In this document: positions 6,927 through 13,928 of the stretch, piece after piece
Layout: the number at the start of each line of letters is the position of its first letter
How positions within the stretch are numbered: the stretch's first letter is position 1
Source: Pararhodospirillum photometricum DSM 122
GTDB taxonomy: Bacteria > Pseudomonadota > Alphaproteobacteria > Rhodospirillales > Rhodospirillaceae
Assembly (NCBI RefSeq): GCF_000284415.1
Contig: NC_017059.1
Span: forward strand, 2,362,962-2,383,265
Direction: 5' to 3'
Length of the DNA: 20,304 nucleotides
Made by a program: the position numbers and the translations under genes
The notes under the pieces: model-generated
The model's input: the letters and a program-made list of their open reading frames with translations, nothing else
What the model was told of the DNA's origin: nothing
Database searches by the model: none

Positions 6927-8105
6927 TCACACGGTCTTCAACGCCTGAAGAAGATCGCCGGCCACGTCGTCGGCATGCTCCAGGCCGACCAGAACCACCA
7001 CCCGCGGCGCCGGCAGGGCAAAGAGACATGCCGCGCTGCGGGCGCCGCCTAGGGTGGGGCGAGCCTGGATCAGGGTCAGCGCTGCGAGAAAAGCCTGAGC
7101 CTGCGTTTTCGTGGCAAAATCCAGGCCCACCAAAGCGCCCGGAGTGCGTCGAACTCCGGTCAAGGCCGGGTGGCCCTCCAGGGCCTCGGCGAGGTATGCG
7201 GCGGTCGCTGCCTGGGCCGGAACCCGTAGCGGTAGGGTTTCCACCCCTTGCAAAAGCTGGAAGGCGGCCAGGGGGCTGATCGCCGCCCCAAGATCGCGCA
7301 AGGGATTGCCCCGCGCCCGGGCGGTGTAGGGCGAGGCCTGCCAGGGGCGCACCACATCGGTCCACACCGCGCCGTGGTAGGACGGGTCGGGGGTGTTGAG
7401 CGCCGGCACGCGCTCGGGCCGGGCTTCCCAGGCGAGGGCGCCGGTGTCGAGTAACAGCCCTCCGGCTGTGGTGTCCGAGCCGCTCAGGACCTCAGCGGCC
7501 GAATAGACCACCACGGCGGCCCCGTCGTCACCCGGCCTGACGGTGAGCGGCAGAAAGGTGTTGTCGATGATCACCGGGATGCCCTCGGCCTGGGCGGCCA
7601 CAGCGCGCACGGGAAAGAGCTCAAGCCGGGGCAGGCTCAGGCTTTCGGCCACCCAGGCCCGGGTGGAGGCGTCGCTTAGGCGGGCGAAACTGGCGGGATC
7701 ACTTGGGTCCGCCCAGCGCACATGCAGGCCGAAGCGCTCTAAGGTGCCGGGCAGGCAGGCATGAGGTCCGGTGCCGAGATCGCGCGACACCACCACCGAG
7801 TCCCCTCGACCGGCCAGGGTGAGGACGGCGTTGAGGAGGGCGGCCGCCCCGGTGGCGACAGCCAGGGCCGCCTTAGCGCCCTCGACGGCGCTTACCCGCC
7901 GTTCCAGGAACTCTCGGGTGGGATTGATGGTGCGGGTGTAGGTATAGCCCACCTCCTTGAGGGCAAACAGCCGGGTGGCGTGGTCGGTGTCGCGAAACTG
8001 GTAGGAGGTGGTCTGGTAGACCGGCGGCGTGACCGCCAGGGTGGCCGGGTCAGCACGAAAGACGCCGCCGTGCAGGGCCAGGGTTTCAAGGTGAGGGCGG
8101 GACAT
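6927..8105 (-). CDS. MetY-like trans-sulfuration family protein lacking the PLP lysine (probable pseudoenzyme)
   Basis: 392 residues from the ATG at 8105, which has GGAG six bases upstream; a TTG at 8132 is possible but adds residues unlike the family. The N-terminus (ETLALHGG, then TPPVYQTTSYQF, then YTYTRTINPT) matches O-acetylhomoserine/O-acetylserine sulfhydrylases. The cofactor aspartate of IIDNTF (D181) is kept. At the lysine position the family SATK...GG block reads SAAEVLSGSDTTAGG, with glutamate at residue 205 (codon GAG, plus-strand 7491-7493). The PLP-stacking Tyr of the LYGGT segment is replaced (DLGTGPH), and the arginine expected before the C-terminal VGLE is a valine. It is therefore unlikely to form the internal aldimine. 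It may be a regulatory or structural relic, or use altered chemistry. It is the last gene of a minus-strand unit, 33 bases after the cupin gene. Confidence 0.85.
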   Translation of the reverse strand: MSRPHLETLALHGGVFRADPATLAVTPPVYQTTSYQFRDTDHATRLFALKEVGYTYTRTINPTREFLERRVSAVEGAKAALAVATGAAALLNAVLTLAGRGDSVVVSRDLGTGPHACLPGTLERFGLHVRWADPSDPASFARLSDASTRAWVAESLSLPRLELFPVRAVAAQAEGIPVIIDNTFLPLTVRPGDDGAAVVVYSAAEVLSGSDTTAGGLLLDTGALAWEARPERVPALNTPDPSYHGAVWTDVVRPWQASPYTARARGNPLRDLGAAISPLAAFQLLQGVETLPLRVPAQAATAAYLAEALEGHPALTGVRRTPGALVGLDFATKTQAQAFLAALTLIQARPTLGGARSAACLFALPAPRVVVLVGLEHADDVAGDLLQALKTV

Positions 8106-8138
8106 GGCACGCTCCAGGCCAGAGAGGACCAAAGGGGA

Positions 8139-8762
8139 TCAGGCCGGGGACTCGGCCCAAACCGAGGGGGATTGGATGTCCCCGCTCCAGGTGTACAGAG
8201 CCAGCAAGGGCTCGGTCCCTGTGCGCATGGCGTGCACCGCCTGGGACGGATGAAGGATAAAGGCGCCTGGTGGGGGCTCGGTGGTGAGGCCCTCCCCCCA
8301 CCAGAGCGCGTGCCCAGCCAGCACCAGGTACACCTCGACCGCCGGGTGACGATGGGGCAGGTAGTGGGTGTTGGGCCCGATCACGGTCAGGCCCAGGCAG
8401 ATGGACGAACTGAGGAACGGGGCCTCGGGGCCGACCAGTTCGGCCCAGCCCATGCGGTTTTCCAGGCCCGGCGCATCGGAACGCGGGGCATAGCCGTAGC
8501 GCCAGGGCAGGTGCGGGCCGATAATCCGAAGCACCCCCGCCAGATCGGGATCGCCGACGTCGGCCAAGGCGGCATCCAGGATCGGACCGAGAGGGGAGGG
8601 GGACTGGGGCCACGGCCGGGGAGAGTTCCCGACATGGTCCAGTCCGGCCTCGATCCGCTGGATCTCCGCCGCCACCGCGTCGCCCCGCCCCCGGCCGGCC
8701 CGCAGATGGCGCCACAGCAGGGCCAGAAGCTGGCGCAGCAAGACGGCGTCGCGCGGGGTCAT
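8139..8762 (-). CDS. DMSP-lyase-family cupin (DddL/DddQ-like)
   Basis: 207 residues. The C-terminal half is a metal-binding cupin: G129...H137-x-H139-x3-E143-x6-G150 fits cupin motif 1, with neighbouring Y134 and Y145, and a second motif has PPPG (163-166) followed by H171 and H177. The block LGLTVIGPNTHYLPHRHP, followed by Ala-Val-Glu-Val-Tyr and an Ala-Leu-Trp-Trp end, resembles the DMSP lyase family, whose members use a bound metal and a Tyr base to split dimethylsulfoniopropionate into DMS and acrylate. The N-terminal helical part and the ENRMGWAELVGPE segment are also DMSP-lyase-like. The start overlaps the methyltransferase stop by four bases. Family assignment is from recall; the substrate may be another sulfonium or thio compound. 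A different organosulfur cupin is known in Rhodospirillum (methylthioxylulose-5-phosphate methylsulfurylase), which is an alternative. Confidence 0.72.
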   Translation of the reverse strand: MTPRDAVLLRQLLALLWRHLRAGRGRGDAVAAEIQRIEAGLDHVGNSPRPWPQSPSPLGPILDAALADVGDPDLAGVLRIIGPHLPWRYGYAPRSDAPGLENRMGWAELVGPEAPFLSSSICLGLTVIGPNTHYLPHRHPAVEVYLVLAGHALWWGEGLTTEPPPGAFILHPSQAVHAMRTGTEPLLALYTWSGDIQSPSVWAESPA

Positions 8763-9736
8763 GGCCGCCTCGCGTGCAGGACCGCCACGGTGTGGCCGAG
8801 GGGCTCGCCGTGGCGCACGAGGTCACGGGCTGCCGCCGCGCTGAGGCGGTGGGGCTGAAGCTTGCGTTCGAAGGCCAAGGCGTTGGTTCCGGCATCGGCC
8901 GGATCCACGCCGTCAAAGATCGTCTCCAAAACCCGGGCTGGGTAGAAGTGGAAGGGGCCCAGGCCCTGGCGCTCCCACGCGGCGTAGGCACCGACCAGAT
9001 CCTCGGGGTCGGTTTGGAGCTTCCAGCCGTAAGTCAGGAAATCCGCCGTGTACCCGGCCGCCTCCGCCATCGCCAAAACGGTGGACAAGGGCATGCGGGC
9101 CCCCAAGGTGGCGACAAACGCGCCCGAGGGACTGAGCAGCGGGCCCGCCTGGATCAGGGCGAGAAAGTGCAAGACGAGCAGGGCGTTTTGCACAAACCCC
9201 GGGACCGGTTCGGGGCGGGGCGGCACGAAGGCGGCGCTGTTGCGGCCGTCCTCCAGGCGCATCCCCTCGACCAGGGGAAGGTTGGGGAGGTTTTCAAAAA
9301 TAATGTCGTAGCGCTCCGGCCGGTCGCGCAGCGGCGCCAGGAGATCCCCCGCCCCCGCCACCACCCGCAGCGGATGCTCGGGCCGGGTGTTGCGCTCAAC
9401 GTTGCCGACGGCGGCGCGGACCACATCGTCGAACAGATCGGTGAGGCCAAGCGTTTCGGCCCCCAGGATCTCGATCGCCGCCAAGGCATCGAGACCCGCG
9501 CCGGTGCCCAGCGCGCAGAAAGAGCGGCAGTGCTCCGCACCCCGGCGCGCGCGCAGCAGGCGAAACGCCGGGACCGCGATGCTGGCCACCCAATCGCGCC
9601 GGGGGTCGTCGAGGGCCGGCAGGAAGGCGCGTGCGGCCAGTTCCAGGTGGAGGGGGGCTCGCACACGGACCGGGGTCGTGTCACCGAAGGTGTTCCGGCT
9701 CTCCACCGTGAGGAGGGGGAAGGGGGAAGAGTTCAT
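8759..9736 (-). CDS. SAM-dependent methyltransferase resembling the methionine S-methyltransferase N-domain (MmtN-like)
   Basis: 325 residues, a class I Rossmann methyltransferase. Motif I is FCALGTGAGLDALAA (73-87), the motif II acidic residue is D100 in LTDLFDD, and the motif IV position reads DIIFENLPNLP (144-154), like the NPP/IPQ loop of amino- and thioether-methylating enzymes. The second half carries LGARMP, then YGWKLQTDPEDLVGAYAAWE and GPFHFYP, which recall the conserved tail of plant MMT and bacterial MmtN (Gln-Thr-Lys...Asp-Thr-Asp-x-x-x-Leu and an aromatic-rich end). Those enzymes make S-methylmethionine. This is recognition by eye, not an alignment. It is the first gene of the minus-strand unit, with GAGGA upstream, and is coupled to the cupin by an ATGA overlap. 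An N-, C- or O-methyltransferase role cannot be excluded. Confidence 0.65.
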   Translation of the reverse strand: MNSSPFPLLTVESRNTFGDTTPVRVRAPLHLELAARAFLPALDDPRRDWVASIAVPAFRLLRARRGAEHCRSFCALGTGAGLDALAAIEILGAETLGLTDLFDDVVRAAVGNVERNTRPEHPLRVVAGAGDLLAPLRDRPERYDIIFENLPNLPLVEGMRLEDGRNSAAFVPPRPEPVPGFVQNALLVLHFLALIQAGPLLSPSGAFVATLGARMPLSTVLAMAEAAGYTADFLTYGWKLQTDPEDLVGAYAAWERQGLGPFHFYPARVLETIFDGVDPADAGTNALAFERKLQPHRLSAAAARDLVRHGEPLGHTVAVLHARRP

Positions 9737-9882
9737 GGTGTCCTCGTCTCGGAAGTGTCTTGGCCGTTATATCATCCTATAAAAGCTATGGGCTAAAAAT
9801 TTTTAATGGAACGAGCGGGGCGGCTGTGCCAAGCATGCGCTTGGTCCCTGGGGCATGGACCACCGACGACAAGGAGAACACG
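9737..9882. promoter_or_regulatory. Divergent promoter region between the methyltransferase unit and the DUF1847 gene
   Basis: These 146 bases separate two divergent starts. An AT-rich core at about 9766-9808 (with TTATAT at 9768-9773, TATAAA at 9778-9783 and an A/T run around 9794-9808) stands out in GC-rich surroundings and is the likely site of one or both promoters. No well-spaced -35/-10 pair could be fixed. A small inverted repeat (TGGTCC at 9842-9847, GGACCA at 9857-9862) lies just upstream of the DUF1847 ribosome-binding site AAGGAG (9871-9876). Confidence 0.4.
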
Positions 9883-10560
9883 ATGACGTATGACGATGAG
9901 GGGGCGGGTCAGGGGCTCAGTTGCGCCGATTGCCGCCAATTGCACTGCCATCGCCACGACAAACGCTATCCCGGCTTTTGTCCGACCGAGAGCTTGGATC
10001 CACACGAGCGTGAAGACTTGGTGGATCTGTACAGTAGTGATGGACCCGATGGACGGCTGGCCCGCGCGGCGGCGGAAGTGGAAGGGGCGTATTATGGTAA
10101 GCTCACCCGGGTCGAAGAAACCGTGGCCTTTGCCCGGCGCTTGGGCGTGACGCGCATCGGCATCGCCAGTTGCTTGGGGTTGATCGAGGAAACCCGGGTT
10201 TTGGTGCGTATCATCAAGTTGGCGGGCTTTGAAACTGTGGCCGCCCTGTGCAAGGTGGGCTCGGTTGACAAGACCGAGATCGGGATCCCCGAGACGCTTA
10301 AGATCAAGCAGGGGGGCTTCGAGGCCTGTTGCAATCCGGTCTTGCAAGCACGCCTGCTCAATCGGGAAAACACGGGGCTAAACATCATCATGGGCCTGTG
10401 CGTCGGCCATGATGCCCTGTTTTGCCGCCACGCCGAGGCGCCCACCACCACCTTGGTCGTCAAGGACCGGGTGCTGGGCCACAATCCCGTGGCTTGTCTT
10501 TACACCGTGGGCACCTACAGCGCCCGCCTGCTTGATGAATCCCGCCTGCGCACCCTTTAA
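9883..10560 (+). CDS. DUF1847 family Cys-rich, probably metal-binding protein
   Basis: 225 residues with 11 cysteines (14, 17, 22, 33, 97, 123, 149, 150, 173, 181, 205). The N-terminus has CADCRQLHC and then FCPT, a zinc- or Fe-S-like cluster of cysteines with histidines. The body holds ASCLGL, CKVGSVDK, EACCNP and GLCVGHDALFCRHAEAP, the pattern I associate with DUF1847, whose biochemical role is unknown. The ATG at 9883 has AAGGAG six bases upstream; the open frame starts further up at 9760, but those codons look non-coding. It is divergent from the methyltransferase unit and followed by a terminator, so it is probably monocistronic. The conserved cysteines suggest a metal- or thiol-dependent function; no more can be said from sequence. 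Confidence 0.75.
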   Translation: MTYDDEGAGQGLSCADCRQLHCHRHDKRYPGFCPTESLDPHEREDLVDLYSSDGPDGRLARAAAEVEGAYYGKLTRVEETVAFARRLGVTRIGIASCLGLIEETRVLVRIIKLAGFETVAALCKVGSVDKTEIGIPETLKIKQGGFEACCNPVLQARLLNRENTGLNIIMGLCVGHDALFCRHAEAPTTTLVVKDRVLGHNPVACLYTVGTYSARLLDESRLRTL

Positions 10561-10579
10561 CCCCCTCCCTTCTTGCGAT

Positions 10580-10620
10580 GAGGGGCCTGGGGAGGCCTGC
10601 CTCCCCAGCCTTCTTTTTTT
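10580..10620 (+). terminator. Rho-independent terminator formed by a 33-bp palindromic element
   Basis: CTGGGGAGGC (10587-10596) and GCCTCCCCAG (10599-10608) form a perfect 10-bp stem around a 2-base gap. It is followed by CCTTC and a T7 run ending at 10620, 20 bases after the DUF1847 stop. The left flank GAGGGGC matches the other copies of the element. Confidence 0.85.
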
Positions 10621-10639
10621 GTCCCCTTACCCCCCGCTC

Positions 10640-10784
10640 CTCGTTTAAGCCACCCTCTGCCCACGCATTAATTTTTCTAAGGCACCACGCCCTTGACCTC
10701 GGGCTTAAAGCGTAATATCCACAAAATCCATGGACTGATTAATTTAATTCGGCCCCGGTAGCTTCCCAGCGCAAGAGGTGTGTC
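10640..10784 (+). promoter_or_regulatory. AT-rich leader and candidate promoter of the sulfonate-type ABC transporter
   Basis: This is an AT-rich leader after the terminator. TTGACC at 10693-10698 and TAATAT at 10713-10718 resemble -35 and -10 boxes, but the 14-base spacer is short. Two TTAAT-containing blocks (about 10667-10676 and 10738-10750) and the palindrome TCCATGGA (10727-10734) could be activator or repressor sites; none is a recognised operator. The AAGAGGTG ribosome-binding site lies just before the ATG at 10785. Confidence 0.35.
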
Positions 10785-11933
10785 ATGTGCGATTGCGGCG
10801 TTGACTTTGCCCTTCACCATCTTGAAGAAACCCGGGCGAAAGGCCTGCGGGGCATCGGCTGCGATCTCAGCTTGGACCGGCGCAGCCTGCTCAAGGGAGT
10901 TGCCGCCGGCCTGCTCGCCGCCTCCTTGCCCAGCGCCCTGGCCACCCCGGCCCGGGCGGCGGAGTCTGGCCGCTTTCGCGTCGGCTTCATTGCCGAGCCG
11001 GCGCACGGCCTGCACTTCCTGGCCAAGGAGAAGGGCTACTTTCGCGACCAAGGGCTGGACGTCGAGCTTTCCCAGTTCAAGTCGGCGGGCGAGGGGGTGA
11101 TCGCCCTCAAGGCCGGGCAACTCGACATCGGCACCTTTGGCTCGGCCGCGCCGCTCCTTTACATCTCGCAAGGGGTGCCCTTCACCATCTTCGGCGGCAT
11201 GATGATCGGCGGCCAAGCCATCATCACCCGCCCCGAGCGGCTGGAAGAACTGAAATCCCTGGAGAACTACCGGGGGAAAAAGGTGGCGCTGGTGCGCTTG
11301 TCCACGGGCGACGTGGTGTTCCGCCTCGCCCTGAAAAAGGCCGGCCTCGACCCCCGCCAGGACTTCACCCGCCTGGAGTTTCCCTCGCCCGGCACGGTGG
11401 TCGAGGCGGTTTTGAAAGGGGAGGTGGACGCGGGCATCGTGTTCTCCCCCCACTTCTCGCTGGCCGAAAAGCGGGGGCTGGCGGTAGCCCACTTCATTGC
11501 CGACTTCCACCCGAATTACACCTGCTGCCGCCTGACCGCTAACACCGCCGATTTCCAGCAGCGCCCGGACGAGTACGGCCGTTTCCTCACCGCCCTGATC
11601 CAGGCCTACCGCTTCTATCGCACCAACCCGGACGAGACGGTGCGCATCTTCACCGACGCCCTTAAAATTGACGAAGACGTGATTCGCAAGGACACCTACA
11701 CGCGCAAAGTCTTCGATTCCAACCCCGACCCCTTGCGCAAGGGCACGCTGGAGTTCTGGCAGGCCATGGTCGATGCTGATTTCGTGGCCAACAAGGGTTA
11801 TCCGGTCGGCGACCACATCAATACCAGCGTCTACAAGACCGCCTTGGATGCCGTTACCGCCACAGCGCCGCAAGACCCCGTGTGGGCCGAGATGCAGGCC
11901 TACTTCAGCGCCAACAACACGGAACGGGGATAG
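10785..11933 (+). CDS. ABC transporter substrate-binding protein, nitrate/sulfonate/taurine type, Tat signal
   Basis: 382 residues. A twin-arginine signal (D31-R-R-S-L-L-K-G, then a hydrophobic stretch and ARAA near 57-60) directs it folded to the periplasm. The mature part starts RVGFIAEP...HFLAKEKGYFRDQGLDVEL, typical of the NMT1/SsuA-like family that binds sulfonates, taurine, nitrate or thiamine precursors. GEGVIALKAGQLDIGTFG is the first-lobe loop of that family. Before the Tat motif there is an unusual extension of about 30 residues with Cys at 2, 4 and 26; AAGAGGTG upstream of the ATG at 10785 supports this start, so the extension looks real. It is first in a three-gene transport operon. 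The ligand is not readable; organosulfur is plausible from the neighbourhood. Confidence 0.85.
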   Translation: MCDCGVDFALHHLEETRAKGLRGIGCDLSLDRRSLLKGVAAGLLAASLPSALATPARAAESGRFRVGFIAEPAHGLHFLAKEKGYFRDQGLDVELSQFKSAGEGVIALKAGQLDIGTFGSAAPLLYISQGVPFTIFGGMMIGGQAIITRPERLEELKSLENYRGKKVALVRLSTGDVVFRLALKKAGLDPRQDFTRLEFPSPGTVVEAVLKGEVDAGIVFSPHFSLAEKRGLAVAHFIADFHPNYTCCRLTANTADFQQRPDEYGRFLTALIQAYRFYRTNPDETVRIFTDALKIDEDVIRKDTYTRKVFDSNPDPLRKGTLEFWQAMVDADFVANKGYPVGDHINTSVYKTALDAVTATAPQDPVWAEMQAYFSANNTERG

Positions 11934-11935
11934 CG

Positions 11936-12898
11936 ATGAGCGGAGTCTTGGAGCAAGGTCTGACTTGGCGCGGCTGGCGCTGGGTGGTGCGGGAGGGGAA
12001 AACCCTCCCGACCTTTCCGCATGCGGTGTTCCTGGCCGGAGTGGCCGCGTTGATGTGGCCCACGGCGGAGGCGCCGCCTTGGCGGGTTTTGACCCTCATC
12101 ACCCTTATCGACGCGGGTGTGCTGGCGGCCGGGCTGACGGCGCGGCGTCCCGAGATCCGGGTGGCGGCCGGCGATGTTGGGGTGGTGTTATTCGTGCTGC
12201 TGCTGGCTTGGCACGGCGTCACGGCGTGGGCCGGGCTGGTCGATCCGCTGCTCATCCCGGCGCCCGAGGTCATCTTGGCCCTCTTCGTCGCCGAACTGCC
12301 CGACATGACGGCCGGCTTATGGGGATCCTTGGCCCGCCTGGGCCTGGGGGTTGGCCTCGCCCTGGTCACCGCCATCCCCTTGGGCCTGATCGTCGGCTGG
12401 AACCGCCGCTTGTTTCGCGCTGTGCACCCTTTCACCAAGGTCCTGGGGACCATTCCCCCGGTGGTGTACATCCCCTACGCCATCCATTTCCTGCCATCGT
12501 TCAAGCTGGCGGCTATTTTGGTGGTATTCGTTGGCGCGTTCTGGCCGCTGTTTATCAATACCCTACGCGGTGTTGCTCATATTCCCGGCCCGGTGATTGA
12601 TGCCGCGCGTGTATTGACCTTGCGGCCGGTTCCCTTGCTGCTGCGGGTCATCCTCCCGGCCACCTTACCGTCGATCTGCACCGGCGCCACCTTGGCCTTG
12701 TGCTTTTCGTTCCTGATGCTGACGGCGGCCGAGGTGATTGGCGGCAGTTCAGGGATTGGCTGGTACGTCAACAACTTTGCGGATTTCGCCGACTATCACC
12801 GGGTGATCGTTGGCATCTTGTTCATTGCCCTGGTGGTGAGTGTCGTGACCTGGGGCACCGAGCGCCTGGAACGTCGCTTGCTGCGCTGGCACCGGTGA
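11936..12898 (+). CDS. ABC transporter permease (SsuC/TauC family)
   Basis: 320 residues, an inner-membrane permease of the nitrate/sulfonate/taurine class. The core (GSLARLGLGVGLALVTAIPL, then GTIPPVVYIPYAIHF, then an EAA-type loop around VIDAARVLTLRPVPLLLRVI) is typical of SsuC/TauC. It is longer than the usual 250-270 residues because of two extra hydrophobic segments in about the first 100 residues. It starts two bases after the binding-protein stop; the same frame is open upstream to 11882, but that part overlaps the binding-protein gene. It ends 14 bases before the ATPase start. Confidence 0.88.
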   Translation: MSGVLEQGLTWRGWRWVVREGKTLPTFPHAVFLAGVAALMWPTAEAPPWRVLTLITLIDAGVLAAGLTARRPEIRVAAGDVGVVLFVLLLAWHGVTAWAGLVDPLLIPAPEVILALFVAELPDMTAGLWGSLARLGLGVGLALVTAIPLGLIVGWNRRLFRAVHPFTKVLGTIPPVVYIPYAIHFLPSFKLAAILVVFVGAFWPLFINTLRGVAHIPGPVIDAARVLTLRPVPLLLRVILPATLPSICTGATLALCFSFLMLTAAEVIGGSSGIGWYVNNFADFADYHRVIVGILFIALVVSVVTWGTERLERRLLRWHR

Positions 12899-12912
12899 GA
12901 GAGGAGGCGGTC

Positions 12913-13710
12913 ATGCTCAGTGTGCGCGTTGAGGGGGTCAGCTTTGCCCACGGGGCCCAAACGGTGCTGCGCGACATTCATCTCGCGGCGCGTCCGGGCG
13001 AGTTCGTGTGTCTGCTCGGCCCCTCGGGCTGCGGCAAAAGCACCTTGTTGCGCTTGCTGGCCGGTCTGGAGCGCCCGGATCGCGGCCGTATCTTGGTCGA
13101 TGGTCGTCCGATCAAGGGGCCGGGCCTCGATCGGGCGGTGGTCTTTCAGGACTATTCGCTGTTCCCTTGGCTGAGTGCCGGGGAGAACGTCTTGATGGCC
13201 GTGCGTCAGGCCTTTCCCGACCGCTCGCGCGCCTTCCACCACGAAACGGCCCGCGCCCATCTGGCGCGGGTTCATTTGGAGGACGCGTTCGACAAAATGC
13301 CGGCCCAGTTGTCGGGCGGCATGCGCCAACGGGCCGCCATCGCCCGCGCCCTGGCGCAAGATGCCCCGGTCCTGCTGATGGACGAGCCCTTCGGCGCCCT
13401 GGACGCGGTGACCCGCACCGTGTTGCAAGATCAGTTGCTGGAGCTGTGGCAAGGCGAAGGCCAGGAAGAGCCCCAGCGCAAGACGGTGTTCTTCGTGACC
13501 CACGATGTTGAGGAAGCCTTGCTGCTGGCGACCACGGTGGTGGTGATGGGGACCCGCCCGGGGACCATCAAGGGGGTGTTCGCCATCGACTTGCCGCGTC
13601 CGCGCGTGCGCCGGTCCTTGTATCCCACCGTGACCTTCCAGACCCAGCGTCAAGCGTTGGTCGATCTTCTGCACCAGGGCTTGCCGCTCGACGCGGACCG
13701 GGCCGCCTGA
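12913..13710 (+). CDS. ABC transporter ATP-binding protein (SsuB/TauB family)
   Basis: 265 residues; the ATPase of the preceding importer. It shows Walker A GPSGCGKS (36-43), the Q-loop and DYSLFPWL segment typical of SsuB/TauB/NrtD, the signature LSGGMRQR (from 133), Walker B LLMDEPFGALD with D157/E158, and the switch histidine in VTHDVEEA. GAGAGAGGAGG upstream of 12913 is a strong ribosome-binding site. The frame is open upstream to 12700 inside the permease gene, which is not coding. It is the last gene of the operon, and a terminator follows about 60 bases downstream. Confidence 0.92.
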   Translation: MLSVRVEGVSFAHGAQTVLRDIHLAARPGEFVCLLGPSGCGKSTLLRLLAGLERPDRGRILVDGRPIKGPGLDRAVVFQDYSLFPWLSAGENVLMAVRQAFPDRSRAFHHETARAHLARVHLEDAFDKMPAQLSGGMRQRAAIARALAQDAPVLLMDEPFGALDAVTRTVLQDQLLELWQGEGQEEPQRKTVFFVTHDVEEALLLATTVVVMGTRPGTIKGVFAIDLPRPRVRRSLYPTVTFQTQRQALVDLLHQGLPLDADRAA

Positions 13711-13766
13711 CCCCTTTGGGGCTTGGCACCGGTGGAAGATTTGGATAGCCGGCGGCTAAAATAGCC

Positions 13767-13808
13767 CAGCGGTCTGGGGAGGCTCGCCTCCCCAGCCTTA
13801 TTTTTTGG
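13767..13808 (+). terminator. Rho-independent terminator formed by a 33-bp palindromic element
   Basis: CTGGGGAGGC (13774-13783) and GCCTCCCCAG (13786-13795) form a perfect 10-bp stem, followed by CCTTA and T6 (13801-13806). It ends the transporter operon. The remaining 120 bases to 13928 are relatively AT-rich and must hold the promoter of the thioesterase gene; no clear -35/-10 pair was identified. Confidence 0.85.
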
Positions 13809-13928
13809 TTTGTCCCTTCGCATCCTTCGCAAATTCCCCTTAATTCACAACCATCCCTTTGCCTTTTCAGTCCTTTTAGCAGTTCGCCGAAAGCGTATCG
13901 TGTCCTTACACAACAGGAAGGACAGGCG

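Noticed and set aside
8106..8132. TTG start nine codons upstream for the MetY-like protein
   Set aside because: The ATG at 8105 has GGAG at good spacing and starts where family homology begins.
7761..9796. Long plus-strand frames opposite the MetY-like, cupin and methyltransferase genes
   Set aside because: The minus-strand proteins carry family motifs and ribosome-binding sites; the plus-strand frames are low-complexity and overlap them completely.
9842..9862. Inverted repeat upstream of the DUF1847 gene as a riboswitch
   Set aside because: Only a 6-bp stem with a 9-base loop and no recognisable aptamer core; kept only as part of the regulatory region.
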